Below, one piece after another: positions 1-11,268 of a stretch of DNA of 64,000 nt. Position numbers and translations under genes: made by a program. A model generated the notes under the pieces. The model had not been told where the DNA came from. It was given only the letters and a program-made list of their open reading frames with translations, and did no database searches. Source of the DNA: Sphaerolaimus hirsutus (lineage: Eukaryota > Nematoda > Chromadorea > Monhysterida > Sphaerolaimidae). The stretch is taken from assembly GCA_964036195.1 (NCBI GenBank), contig OZ038454.1, positions 26,212,315 through 26,276,314 on the forward strand. Direction: 5' to 3'. Positions within the stretch are counted from its first letter, which is position 1. Every line of letters starts with the position of its first letter.

Positions 1-258
1 CACAAAATATGGTTTATAAACACACTACTGTGCCATTTTTCTTAGATTGGACATAAAAATTGACCCCATGGCCTTAAGGAGGAATTATTAGAAGGGGGAT
101 GACTTGTTCTCACTTGCCTGCCAGGGGGGAATTATTCAAGAGGGGGGAATTATTTAAGTAAATATAGTTTGCCATATATGGAGGATTTTTTACAGGCAAA
201 AATACTTAAACCTTTCCCAACCCAGTGTAACAGCATTTTACTTAAGTCTTACTTAAGC
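1..258. other. Repeat-derived flank, no gene seen
   Basis: No credible coding frame. The stretch has G-rich fragments reading ggggggaattattcaag, which resemble pieces of the CCGTATTT repeat family described further on. I see nothing else that can be supported. Confidence 0.4.
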
Positions 259-264
259 ACTTTT

Positions 265-622
265 ACATGGTCGGGCTGAAAAGTCCCCGGGCAGTGCTCG
301 CCATTCGCGCTAGGGGTAAGCTACGGTTATAAAATTTTAACACGTTAACATATCAGGTGTTTTGAGTTTTCACCCAAAATTTCAACCCTCTAGCTCCACC
401 CACTGCGGAACTGTGGGGGTTACAATTTCGGTCATTTGTACATCAGTACAAAATGACCGAAATTGTAACCCCCACAGTTCCGCAGTGGGTAGAGCTAGAA
501 GGGTGAAATTTTGGGTGAAAACTCAAAACACCTGATATATTAACGTGTTAAAATTTTATAACCGTAGCTTACCCCTAGCGCGAATGGCAGCACTGCCCGG
601 GGACTTTTCAGCCCGACCATGT
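265..622. mobile_element. Snapback MITE, 358 bp
   Basis: The two halves are near-perfect reverse complements, with arms of about 170 bases meeting near position 443. The ends read ACATGGTCGGGCTGAAAAG and its complement. The word ACTTTT at 259-264 is repeated at 623-628 directly outside the ends, which fits a target-site duplication; it can be read as 8 bases (ACTTTTAC) if the end is drawn two bases further in. There is no coding capacity. It is a non-autonomous foldback element of unassigned superfamily. Confidence 0.85.
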
Positions 623-1214
623 ACTTTTACATTTTCATGTGCATAACTGAATTGTTTTTACTCATGTTTCTGCTCACTTGTGAGTGTGTGGGTTGGGTGG
701 ATATGCAACAGTATGGTGGATACGCGACAGTACATGTTGTCTTACACCCAAGGATGTATCCAGGGGGGCTGCAGCCCCCCCCCCCTGTTCCCAGGTGAGT
801 CATGAAAAATGCTGGAAAATGGATGTTCAGTATGAATTTTCAAGGTGTTTGTAATTTTTTCCCGCATATTCAGTCCCAGATCAGATATTTTCAGCAAATC
901 AGATGCTGCAGCCCCAAATCCCTATTAAATGCACACAATTTTTGCCTGCCACACTTTAAATATGTACATATATTTACATACATATACAGTGGTTCTCAGT
1001 GCCAATGGCACCATGGCATGGTGCCTATGAATGGCGCTAGTGCCAAAATGCCATTCTGTTTCTGTGTCAATAAAATTTTAGGGGGGGTTGAGCCCCCCCC
1101 ATTCGCTGGCTTATGTAAACAAGCAGGCCCCCCCCTACTCAAAAATTATGGATATGTCCCTGCTTATACCCATTGGCTATTCACTTCAGGGGTATCCAGA
1201 AGCAGGCTGGCCGT

Positions 1215-2395
1215 GAAAGTATAACACGTGATATAACAACATGTTATATGAGGCGCAAACTGCTTTTTGCATAACGCGCAATAGTAATTAAGATGCGCGG
1301 TATTGTTTACCCTAATTTAGATTAACCCGACTAGTTACGGGTAAGAGTGGGCACGCGAAACAGAGGTCAATCGATCTAGCGTGTTGGCAATTTTCACTAA
1401 CACGCATCGTTGGGAGGGAATCGTGTTATAAAAATGTGGCATACCACAATGAAACGATTTTATCGGGTCAAGCGTGTTATAACTTGATAAAAACAGAGTG
1501 AAATCTTGGGTCTGGGTGGAGTAAGCAAGTTGGACAAATAAATCCAGATATACTCGGCGGACATCACACTTAGTATGGAAACCTACCATAACCCATCTGA
1601 ATAATGAACCAAAAACTACACAGTTTAATTTATTTGTCAATTTTCCATTAAATTTTAATTTTTTCTGAGATTTTGCCAACCCTGCACTTGATACCAAATA
1701 TAGCAGTAAAATATGATGTGAGCAGATTTTGCTTAAAAAGGTATGTTTGGGCAGTGTGCATCAACGAGCAGAAGCGGTGCACACACAAAATAGGTGCGCG
1801 TATTGCAGCGGCATCTTCACAGAACTGAATGCTTTGTACAGAATGCGGCAACATACAACCTTACCATGAAATGTACCATATTTCATCTGAATAAAAGAAC
1901 AAACATAAAAAATTTCATCATATTTATCAATGCGATTTGATTTTCTATCTTTATGGTAGATTTGATTGTAAGGTGTATTGTCGCTATCGACATAAATATA
2001 TATATATATAAATATAAAGATAAATATACACATAAATATATAAATAAATATATAAATAGCTGAAAAAACGATTTCCCTAGCATCCCATGGGCCATGTTTA
2101 TTCATCCCAGTATTGTGTTGAATTACGTGTTATAAACGTCTGGTTGCACGCAAATCAGTCGTGTTATAGATATTTGTTGCACCCGACCCCATTTTAGGCT
2201 TACATAATGATGACATGAAGTGAACACATAACACGCGCCTGTCCGTGTTATAAAAAAATCGATTTCTGATTCTGTCGGTCACTTGCGCGTTAGACGGGTA
2301 ACGCTTACAATGCCAGGTGACCTCTTTTTTTGTAATAAACACAAAGTCGTGTTGTGCGCGTGTTATATTTGCAATTTTAGCGTGTTAGGGGGTTA
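1215..2395. mobile_element. Putative non-autonomous element with CGTGTTATA subterminal motifs
   Basis: The word CGTGTTATA or its complement recurs near both ends (about 1225, 1430, 1470, 2118, 2160, 2225, 2240, 2360), the pattern of subterminal transposase-binding repeats. Borders are approximate and I could not define a target-site duplication. It holds a segment at about 1548-1617 that recurs inverted at 52786-52852, and a (TA)n-rich stretch at about 1990-2060. Frames open on the minus strand are AT-rich and unconvincing. Confidence 0.45.
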
Positions 2396-2890
2396 TTGAA
2401 AAATGCTTTATCTCACGGACAGCCTGTCCAGAAGGGCATTTCAAGTGGATTACCTATGGTACAGATACGCAGCAGGTAGATACGCATCAAGAATCTGCCC
2501 TTTTAGCTACTTTTCAGCTTTACGTTCAAGTGTGCACTGAACGGCATTTATTTGCATGCAAATGAAACTCAATCTACCCATTCCAGATGACTGCAAAAAG
2601 AGCTTGTTTGAAGCAAAACTGCTCAAATGAGAAATTTCGCCCCACAATTCCTTTGGGGAAATTGATAAGCGCAATGTGGGAAAATGACTGTATCTTCTAA
2701 TAAAATGCTGTTCTGATAAAAATTCCGTTCTGGTAAAATACCATTTTCAATTATACACCATTTGAAAGATATTTTATCGAGAAAATACAATACGGTTGGA
2801 TATATGCTCCGGACCATGCCAATTAACTAGTATCAGGATCAGGTGACATGTTCCCAGTTAAATTTCACAGTTCTCTGAAATTTCACTCGA
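2396..2890. other. Spacer, nothing recognised
   Basis: AT-rich sequence with no convincing frame, RNA gene or repeat border. Confidence 0.3.
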
Positions 2891-2898
2891 CAAGAGTA

Positions 2899-3686
2899 CA
2901 TAGTTGTTAAAATACCGGTATTTTTGGAAAGCGTAAGCGTAAGCGTAAATACACTTTCCAAACTTTGAGTGTGGATACTAAAAGCGTAAGGTATTTTTTA
3001 AATACTTTGGAAAGCGTAAAATAAAGCGTAAGCGTAAAAATTTTCAGGGATTTTTTGCTCAGTGAATTCGTTAAAAATCAAGCTTTCAGCGACATTTTTC
3101 AGATGTACACTTGGTAATCTGCCCTTAGATGTTGATGGCACTTTATCGACAGCACCAGTTAATTAATCTTCATTTCCAAACTCGGACTCTGTGCTATCGA
3201 TTTTTGCGATGTATTTATGCATAATTCTCATAAATACTTACCTCATTTCTTCGTATAGCGTAAATGTAAGATACACTTATGTCATCTTCATTTTCGAACT
3301 CGTGCATTTTCGGTCAGAAAATTTCTATTCTGAAGCCATTGCCATCTAAAGCCATCTAAATATTTCGCCCGACGACACAGTATAAAGGAGACATTCATAT
3401 TGCGACACAATTTGTAAAATACATGTGCATTGTGCCGTTACTTCCACACACACTGCCGTGCCGTGACTGTACACATGCAGTCTTGTTTGTATAAAGTTTC
3501 GTTTTACGAAAGCATAAAACCGGACCATGTGAAAAACTTTTTTACGCTTTTAGTCACCGGGTATTTCGACCGGGAAAGCGTAATAAAGCGTACGGGTATT
3601 TTTTGAAAGCGTAAGCGTAAGCGTAAGTATAAATACCCATTTACCCGGGTATTTCGGGTAAGCGTAAATACGCTTTCGCAACTCTG
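2899..3686. mobile_element. hAT-like non-autonomous element, GTAAGC-rich, copy 1
   Basis: The target duplication CAAGAGTA occurs at 2891-2898 and 3687-3694. The right end reads CGCAACTCTG; the left reads CATAGTTGTTAAAAT, a slightly decayed form of the CAGAGTTG terminus seen in copy 2. Subterminal regions are tandem hexamers (gtaagcgtaagcgtaa) pointing inward from both ends. An 8-base duplication with a CAGAGTTG-type end is typical of the hAT superfamily. No transposase is encoded. Confidence 0.85.
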
Positions 3687-3694
3687 CAAGAGTA

Positions 3695-4842
3695 GTCCAA
3701 AGTAGGGATAAAAGCTTCACATATGATTGTGAAATCGCCCATCCCATGTTGAAAAAATGTTCGAAATGTACTTCAAATGTTTTCGAAGGATGCACGAGTC
3801 ATGAGTTCAAACTTTTACATTTGTCGAAAAAGATTCAGCAACGCATCAATCATTTATCTGAGAAGTATCAAAAAGAGAATTTTAATATTTCGCCCAAGCA
3901 TGTAATCTGACAGGCATGCAAAATGCTGGCATGCAATAATAAAATGTGTAAGAAGTGGAACAAAATACGGGGGTAGAACAACCTTCTTAATTCCACTCCT
4001 GAATCCAGATTTACATTGACTGCGGAATATAGCGCCGCTGAGCAATGCTCATACTTATAAATCAGTTTTAAATTATTGTAGTCATGCGCAGTCTAAGCAT
4101 GAAGCGGCTGCATGCATTATACCATTGATATATTTACATGATTATGTGCCATAAATGTATGTATATAGGTATTTTCAGCTGTAACACCCACCTTTAATTA
4201 CCTTATGCATGCCCAACAAATGTCTACCTAAATATATTTACGTGTGGTTGAATATGGAACATAGGTACCTATGTAACAAACTGATCAGGTGCCAATTTCA
4301 ATCCCTGTAAAGTAGATTGTGAAATGACCTGCAAAGTGTCAATTGTCATGACAAATGGAAAGTAAGGTATCAGTTGTCATGCAATGTTCAGTAATAAAAT
4401 CTTTTCTTTTTTGATTTGATTGACATTTTACATGACGTTTGGCACTTTACATTACACTTTACAGGATCTGGGACTGCCCCCAGAAGCTTTCAATTAGCCT
4501 ACCTACACTCACCAGTTTTCAATTGTAAATTGTAAAACATTGAGGTAAACTGAATGGCGACAAAATGAGACATGGGCACCATTGACTTTTCTAAAGCCAT
4601 GAAACTTTTCATGGGATACTCCAAAAATGTTTCTTCCTCAAAAGAAAAAGAAAAACAAAGAATAACAAAAAACTAAAAAATTGCAAATGGTCGCATAAGC
4701 TCGCGCCCACTTTTACTGTTTTGGGAATGTCTGTGAAATTTTTTTGAAAACTGTTTTGATTGAGATTTCCATGAAATCCATTTTTATAGGAAACCAGCTC
4801 ACAATTAAGCAGTGCTGTTGTGCAATGTAATCCAATTTCACA
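3695..4842. other. Spacer with a palindromic GTCATGTAAAATG-type repeat
   Basis: About 4310-4480 is a member of the palindromic family whose arms carry TTTTACA and end near gggactgccccc; its arms are diverged. The rest is AT-rich with no credible coding frame. Confidence 0.45.
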
Positions 4843-4844
4843 TA

Positions 4845-5284
4845 CCGTATTTCCTCGAAATACCCCCGGGGAGTTTATTTTTTCAGAGTGAGAATTTTGA
4901 GGGGGGGGGGGGTTAAACGAGGGGGGGTATTTCGAGGGGGGGGGTATTATTTCGCCAGAAATTTTTTGAAAACCAAGTACTAAATTGTCGTCTGAAACGT
5001 ACGCAGACGTCGCAAATGCAACAAAAATCGCCATTTTTAAGACTCTAAAGACTTGTAGAAGTGTGTAGACGTATAATCACTGTTCTCACATAACAGAATC
5101 ATCGTTTTTAACGTGTGTTTTGCATTACCCGGATGACAAACCGCAGCCTTTGTCATTTACGTTCTCTATACACTAAATTGGGGGGGGGGTATTTCGAGGG
5201 GGGGTTTATAAGTTCATTGTGTCCATTTTGAGGGGGGTTTTCGAGGGGGGTATTTCGAGGGGGGTGTATTTCGAGGAAATACAG
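4845..5284. mobile_element. CCGTATTT family MITE, copy 1
   Basis: Terminal inverted repeats read CCGTATTTCCTCGAAATAC on the left and the complement (with one change, ACAG) on the right, with TA at 4843-4844 and 5285-5286. Inside each end lie G- or C-runs spaced by tatttcgag. The 440-bp interior aligns in inverse orientation with 14753-15185. TA duplication suggests mobilisation by a Tc1/mariner-type transposase. It has no coding capacity. Confidence 0.85.
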
Positions 5285-5406
5285 TAAATACAAAAATAGA
5301 TATTTTTGGTTGAAGGTGCAACTGAAATTGCACTGATTAGAATAGATATGGCGGGCGTCAATTTTTACTGTATTTATTTATTTTTTGCCAACCTACTCTG
5401 TATGTG

Positions 5407-5719
5407 CAGAGTTGTGACAGCGCATTTACGCTTACCCAAAACAATCACAAAATACTATTACGCTTTCCGGCCGAAATACCTAGGTACTGAGAAAGCGTGA
5501 ATGTACACTTACGATCCTAAATGTTTTCATACTTTTGCAGATTTTCACCTTCAAAATCCGATTTTTAAAATCTTTTCAATGCTTATTTTTAACTCAATTA
5601 GTATGTTATTTTAGTCATTTTATTCATTTTCAGCCCTTTAAAGCTTGAAAAAGCCGATATATTTAACACCCCAACCCCAAACTAATTTCCAGAATACCCA
5701 AGGTATTTTAACAACTCTG
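5407..5719. mobile_element. Short GTAAGC/CAGAGTTG-type element
   Basis: It starts CAGAGTTGTGACAGC and ends TTAACAACTCTG, the same termini as the three hAT-like elements of this window, with inward gcttacgc-type words. The flanking 8-base words do not match well, so the borders are less certain than for the other copies. Confidence 0.55.
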
Positions 5720-6113
5720 CATTGTGGGACAAAATTCATTCACATGCCCTGCTTAGCCTGCTAACGGGCAGTTGTCATTGTTGCTTAGATCTAATGTGAA
5801 ATTAATGGCTAGCGAGGGATTAAAAATGTTAATCACTGCATTCTTTTTTAATTTTTTTTACATCTGTTTGATAAGATAGATAAGATTGGCTCTGTTGTTT
5901 ATAAGATTTTTCATATGAATAATATCCTGTATGACTGTTGGCAATTATTCAAGGGGGGTTATTACTTCCTCAAAATTTTCAGGCATGTTTCTATTAACTC
6001 ATTCACGAAATGCGCTTTATCAACATAACAACGTGCGATTTTTGTTCAAACTGGACACAACGAATTGATTCAACATGTGGGGTATTCGAGAGGGGGATTT
6101 TATTATGGGGAAT
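5720..6113. other. Spacer, nothing recognised
   Basis: AT-rich. A few G-run fragments of the CCGTATTT type lie at about 5950-5965 and 6075-6105. There is no supportable gene. Confidence 0.3.
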
Positions 6114-6115
6114 TA

Positions 6116-6490
6116 CCATATTTCCTCGAAATACCCCCAGCGGGTTTCTTTTTTTGAAAAGGGAAATTGGAAATTAGTGGAAATATGAAAAGTGGACATT
6201 TTGAAGGGGGTATTTCGAGGGGGTTTATTTTTTCGCCAGAAATTTTCGTAAATTCCGTAGTAAACAATGGGCTTTTACATACCCAAAACTGGTAACCAAC
6301 GTCACCAAACGGGACGTATCCGAACATACAAACGTAGATAGCTATACAAACTACTCTATGTATAGCTGCGATGAGATCTGACCCCAATAAATACATCATG
6401 TACATTGTATGCATGATGTACGTACATCATTCAAGACAGGGGTATTTCGAGGGAGGGGTTAATTCAAGGGGGGATTTCTAAGAAATACGG
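6116..6490. mobile_element. CCGTATTT family MITE, copy 2
   Basis: The left end CCATATTTCCTCGAAATAC and right end GAAATACGG are bordered by TA at 6114-6115 and 6491-6492. The left subterminal block repeats the gggtatttcgaggg theme, while the centre differs from copy 1, so this is a variant subfamily. Confidence 0.75.
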
Positions 6491-6699
6491 TATTCAAGCA
6501 AAAACAGCAAATCTGTATTTGACACAAAAACAAAAGTGATAGATAAATAGAACAAAGCATTACAATGTACCGGTCGTTGTTGCCGCTGGGAGCTAAACGC
6601 ACATTTAAATATGCATGCACGCGCAAAAAATGCATGCGCGGGCGTGCGGAGTTCCTGATTCAGTTTTTTGACATCATGCTTATTTCAACAAGCTATGGA

Positions 6700-6855
6700 G
6701 AACAGTGAACTAGTTATGTAAAAGGCGCCATGGCGCTTTTCAAATGTCTAGCTAAAATTGCAAATTGTGCAACAACAAAATGGCGCCAAGCACCAAGACA
6801 GCCATGGCGCTAGTAGCGCCATAAATACGCCATTTGGCGAGCTTTTTTTGAACGC
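6700..6855. repeat. GGCGCCATGGCGC palindrome-rich repeat (relative of 19642-19817)
   Basis: The stretch is dominated by ggcgccatggcgct words and begins tatgtaaaaggcgcc, like the termini of 19642-19817 and 29918-30064. I could not find its target duplication, so it is annotated as a related repeat only. Confidence 0.5.
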
Positions 6856-7640
6856 TACAGTGGACATGGACACTTCCTAATCATTAATCATGTTGCTAAA
6901 ATACACTGTGTACACGCCATAGTTGATTCCACCCTTAAAAAATTTACCTATGAAGGCCGAAAAAGCCCCTTTAAAAATGTTTATTGAGAGTGCAAATTGA
7001 ATGCAATGTCATTCAACTAAGATGTCTTTCGCGAAGCGCGTCGATGCCACATCACCGGTAGTGGTTGTTGTTTAGTGATCATTTCTTAAGCTAATCAATT
7101 CACAACCATTGCAGCAATGTGCTATGCATGATATTACTGTAGGTTTTGAGTGATACAGGAAGCAAAAATGACTTTAACACAGTTATTTACATGATGTCCA
7201 TGTTACATGACTAGTCCCAGACCTTGTAAAATTCAAAATGTTATGAAAAGTGTCAAGTTACAATAATAATCATGTAAAATATAAAATTTTACATTCTTTG
7301 TACTGATCATTTGACATTTTCCATGATATTTTACATGATGTTTGACACTTTGCATTGACATTGTTTTGACACAATTTGCATTTTACACGGTTTTTTACAG
7401 TAGCTGGGAGTGGCCCTAGGTGCTTTTTGCCCTAGGAGTGGCCCTAGGCCCTAGGCCCTTTTAGCAATCAACATAAAAGGCTTGTAAATGGGGGATATCA
7501 GAATGAAGGGATGGAGAATACATTTATTTCTTTTGGTGCTAAAAAAAGAATCCTGCTGAACTGAACCAAAAGTCTGATCTTAATTAACTGCTTATCATGA
7601 TACACACCTTATTTCGATGAATTATCCTATTTTAATTAAC
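6856..7640. other. Spacer with a diverged palindromic repeat
   Basis: Roughly 7200-7410 is another member of the TTTTACA palindrome family: a ccttgtaaaatt-like start, tttttacagtagctggga end, and a centre rich in tgtcaagttac and its near complements. The rest shows nothing I can support. Confidence 0.4.
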
Positions 7641-7781
7641 CACCCCTCAAAATACCCCAGCCCAGGTTTCAGTGAGCTGAGAAACCCCCCTTGAAATACC
7701 CCCAGGTTTGAGCGAGCTGAGAAAAATACCCCCATCTGGAATAATGTGCATCATGTATAGAAAGAGTGCAAAATTGCACTT

Positions 7782-7852
7782 GCCTAAGGCGGGAATTGAA
7801 CCGGCACCTCTTGCATAGAACAAGAGTGCCCTAACCCCTAGACTACGGAGGT
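7782..7852 (-). tRNA. tRNA-like sequence, degenerate, anticodon would be CUA
   Basis: Read on the minus strand there is an A-box-like TAGTCTAGGGGTTAGG, an anticodon arm with stem TCTTG/CAAGA closing the 7-base loop TTCTATG, and a B-box GGTTCAATTCC. The acceptor stem pairs poorly (about four or five of seven positions) and position 37 is U. With U33 in place the anticodon is CUA, which would read UAG. More likely this is a decayed tRNA or the head of a tRNA-derived repeat than a working suppressor tRNA. Confidence 0.5.
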
Positions 7853-8620
7853 GGCTGGGCTCTTCACTATTAGGGGGTGACATGCTGCGTCGGCAATGCC
7901 CTTAACAGTATTCAATGTACTATGTGTTAATTGCTGCCACTTTGCATTGCAGCTACACATTGACTTGTTTGTGTAAATATATGTGTTTGTCCAAATATAT
8001 CCAGTTGTGTCACTTCTAGTAGATGCCTATTCTCTACTATGATCCTCAATGAGAATTTCAGACAAAATAATAAAACCTTCTCAAATTAGCCCCATTCTCA
8101 AAATTTGCTGGCAAAAAACACTGGGTGTATTTTGAGGAAATGTGGCATTCTCAAAGAACTCATAAAGATAATATCCTAGTAGCATTTTACACAACAGAAT
8201 CAATAAATATTCAAAAATGACAATTCTACATAAAAATATGCATGTGAATTGTCAAAAAGCGCGCGGCTTGTAGAGTGCCCACTCTGGAAAATGGGCGTAG
8301 CCAGCACCGGTGCCAAACAAATGCATGCAATAACGGGGCAGACGTCGACAGCAAAACTTGCTTCTACATTGCGCCGCGCCAGTATAGTAATGCACAAAAA
8401 TTTCAGTTCACAGCGGTGCAGTTTGGACAAACGTACTTGTAAATGCAAATGAAATCACACTGAATCGCTGCGAACATGCCCGTCCGGTCTTCCGCGCTCA
8501 CTTTGGAACACTTTGATAGGGTACCGCGTGACGCATGAGATCTACCGTATTTTCCCGTATAAGGTGCCAAAAATATATTTCGGAAGATTTTTTTGTGCCT
8601 GCAGTCCAGGGGTATTCCAG
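7853..8620. other. Spacer, CCGTATTT-type fragments
   Basis: Diverged ends of the CCGTATTT family occur at about 7640-7740 and 8085-8150, enclosing the tRNA-like sequence. The sequence 8200-8450 is moderately GC-rich, but its open frames on both strands resemble nothing I recognise. Confidence 0.35.
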
Positions 8621-8628
8621 ATTTTGAC

Positions 8629-9236
8629 CAGAGTTGTTAGAATTACTGAACTTTTTTAAAAGTATACGTAAACGTAAAGTATTTTTTTTTACTCAACACA
8701 AAGTATAGAAAACGTAAAATACTTTTTTTTTACTCGTACGTACGCGTAAATGTGGGTACTTTTTTGTGAGTGTAGAAACGGCTACTTTTCTTCATAGAAT
8801 GTGTAAAAGTGGGCACTTTTCCATACGTGTACAGCACAACGTATGTTTTTCTAAAATCAAATGACAGATTATATAGTTTTCAAGGTCTCTTTGTTCTAGG
8901 AGATAAAAATCATCGTTCTCCCGACTCGTTTACCACATCCATTGTCTCCACAACCATTTCGATTTGGTTGCGAATTTTGAAATTTTTAAAGGCACTACAG
9001 CCGCATATCTATAATATTCAATGGAACCACTTCTGTAAATACGTAGCAGTGTAGTTACTTTATAAATATCTCCCACATTGAATTTTCATAAATACATTTT
9101 CCGTACGCGTACGCTTTGAAAGTGTACGCGTACAAGTGCGTACGATATTTTTTTGAAAAGTTTATGTAAATGTATTTACCGCGTACTCGCGTACGCGTAT
9201 TTTTCGAGTAAACGTACGTACCTTTTAACAACTCTG
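8629..9236. mobile_element. hAT-like non-autonomous element, GTAAACG-rich
   Basis: Ends CAGAGTTG and CAACTCTG are flanked by the identical 8-mer ATTTTGAC at 8621-8628 and 9237-9244. Subterminal words are gtacgcgtacg and gtaaacgtaaa rather than gtaagc, so this is a sister family of 2899-3686. It has no transposase. Confidence 0.88.
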
Positions 9237-9244
9237 ATTTTGAC

Positions 9245-10548
9245 CCTCTGCAAGGTTCGATAGATAATAAATCGCTCCACCGGAGGGGTAGATGCCTCGA
9301 CATATTTCGCTCCAGAAAAAACTCGGAAAAAACCTGCCCGACCTGAGGGGGGGGGGGTTCAGGAGATAGTAACCAAAAAAATTTGCCTCCGTGTCCGTGA
9401 TAGATAGATAATTGAGCGCCTCCGGAATAGATAGATAGTTGGGCGGTTTGGGGGGTTACCCGAAACCCCCTTTCCTACAGCTGGCGCAGTCACAGTGCAT
9501 TTGCATCAAAGATTCACACTGGGCCTACTACCACTTCTATTTTTCCATTTTGTTTTATCCAAGTTCACTTCTACGCGCCTGAGCATATGCCGCTTTTGTC
9601 TCACTCGTAGGAGTTTTCCGTGGGGAGCGTACTTTCCTTCAGTCGGTTGACACAAGGAAGTTATTTATGAGGGTGTATTTTCACTGGATCTGGATTCGCT
9701 GACTTTACGCGGGGGAATTGTTCAAGGGGGAGGGGTATCATGAGAACGATCACCCATTGCTATCGCTGTTGAAAGATGCGGCGAAAATTGTCATTGAAAA
9801 AGGGGGGCCACCGCGCAGCGTCGAAATGAAATAAAACGAAATGAAACAGTTCTCAAACACGATAATTTCAGATTTCGAAAACTCATGCAAAAATTTCGCT
9901 GAAAGTACAAGTAAATATTTATAATCCAACTAATATTTACATCATTATTTCACGTCAAAAACCAAAACCAAAACAAGTAACCGTGCCAAGTGAATGCCGT
10001 GGTTTGTGGGACTCAACTCAAAGACTTTATGATCGCCGGTTGGTGCCCACCGGGCCGTGCACAATCATTCGGATAAACAGACGCGGCACACGCGGCCCAG
10101 TTGGCTGCAGGTCGCCGATCGGCATTAATGCGACATTTGGACACACGCGCTAAAATGATATTGCATGGCGAGTGGTGACAGTGGACTGCAAGCAGGGGGC
10201 ACTATTGAATTGGTAAAATGCCATGTAAAATGTTAAATGTTATGCAAAGTGTTAACCCCATTTGCCATTTTACATGACTTTTAACACTTTGCATGGCATT
10301 TGACATTTTACAGTGTCTGGGAGGGAAATAAAAAAATTTCCAGAGCCAGATGAATAAAATGGTAGGTCAGAGACAGAAATCCCAAAGTTGCGGCGCGCAC
10401 ATTGATGAGTCAAAAAGTTGTTAGAAATTTTAAATAACTTTTAGCAAATTAATAATATAATGTACCATATTTCTTCTAATAGAACGGTGTACCCCCCATA
10501 GAATGGCAGGTTCTGGCATGTTTTTGCACTCAAAAAAATAGAAATCAG
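9245..10548. other. Spacer with GATAGATA/GGGCGGTTTGGGG repeat and a palindrome
   Basis: About 9330-9480 carries gatagatagat with a following gggcggtttgggg, a repeat also at 11440-11550 and 22150-22690. About 10205-10325 is a palindrome of the TTTTACA family with well-matched arms (catgtaaaatgttaa and its complement). No coding region is credible. Confidence 0.45.
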
Positions 10549-10556
10549 CCTCCAAT

Positions 10557-11260
10557 CAGAGTTGTTAAAATACCGGTATTTTTGGAAAGCGTAAGCGTAA
10601 GCGTAAATACACTTTCCAAACTTTGAGTATGGATACTGAAAGCGTAAGGTATTTTCAAAATACCTAGGAAAGCGTAAATAAAAGCGTAAGCGTAAAAATC
10701 TGTTAGAGGCTTTTTGCTCAGTGAATTCTTTCCAAATCAAGGTCTCGGTGACATTTTTCAGATGTCCATTTACCATAGTCTGCCCTCATATTTTGTTTGG
10801 TTATTGATCGGCAGCAACACTTAAGTCATCCTCATCTTCGAACGTGGAGTTAGTGCTGTCAAGGGCGATAAAATTGTCGTCGGGATTCATTTTCAGCAAC
10901 AAAATTTTCTCACCTGAAGCCACAAGTTTGCTCGATGACACAGAACATATTCACAAAACATTCATATTGTGACACAATTTGTACATGTGCCACTATTTCC
11001 AATGCATTACTGCATACCCGCAGTCATTTTTTGTTACGCAGCCTCGTTCACTCTTTTTTTGTGTTTTTATGCTTTTTCAAAAGCGCAAACTAAACTGAGT
11101 GAAAAACGTACTGTTTTACGCTTTTAGTACCCGGGTATTTTGGCCGGAAAAGCGTAAAAAAGCGTACGGGTATTTTACGAAAGCGTAAGCGTAAGCGTAA
11201 GTATAAATACCCATTTACCCGGGTATTTCGGGTAAGCGTAAATACGCTTTCGCAACTCTG
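10557..11260. mobile_element. hAT-like non-autonomous element, GTAAGC-rich, copy 2
   Basis: The target duplication CCTCCAAT lies at 10549-10556 and 11261-11268. Ends are CAGAGTTGTTAAAATAC and CGCAACTCTG. The interior aligns with 2899-3686, including the shared aagcgtaagcgtaagcgtaa arms and the tttttgctcagtgaattc segment. It is the best-preserved terminus of the family in this window. Confidence 0.9.
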
Positions 11261-11268
11261 CCTCCAAT

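Noticed and set aside
802-1224. 140-codon plus frame at the left edge
   Set aside because: Cys/Phe/Pro-rich chance composition over homopolymer tracts, no family resemblance.
4609-5034. 141-codon minus frame
   Set aside because: Runs through the CCGTATTT MITE; the same peptide ends recur in other copies.
7647-7883. Minus-strand 78-codon frame
   Set aside because: It reads through the tRNA-like sequence and a CCGTATTT-type fragment.
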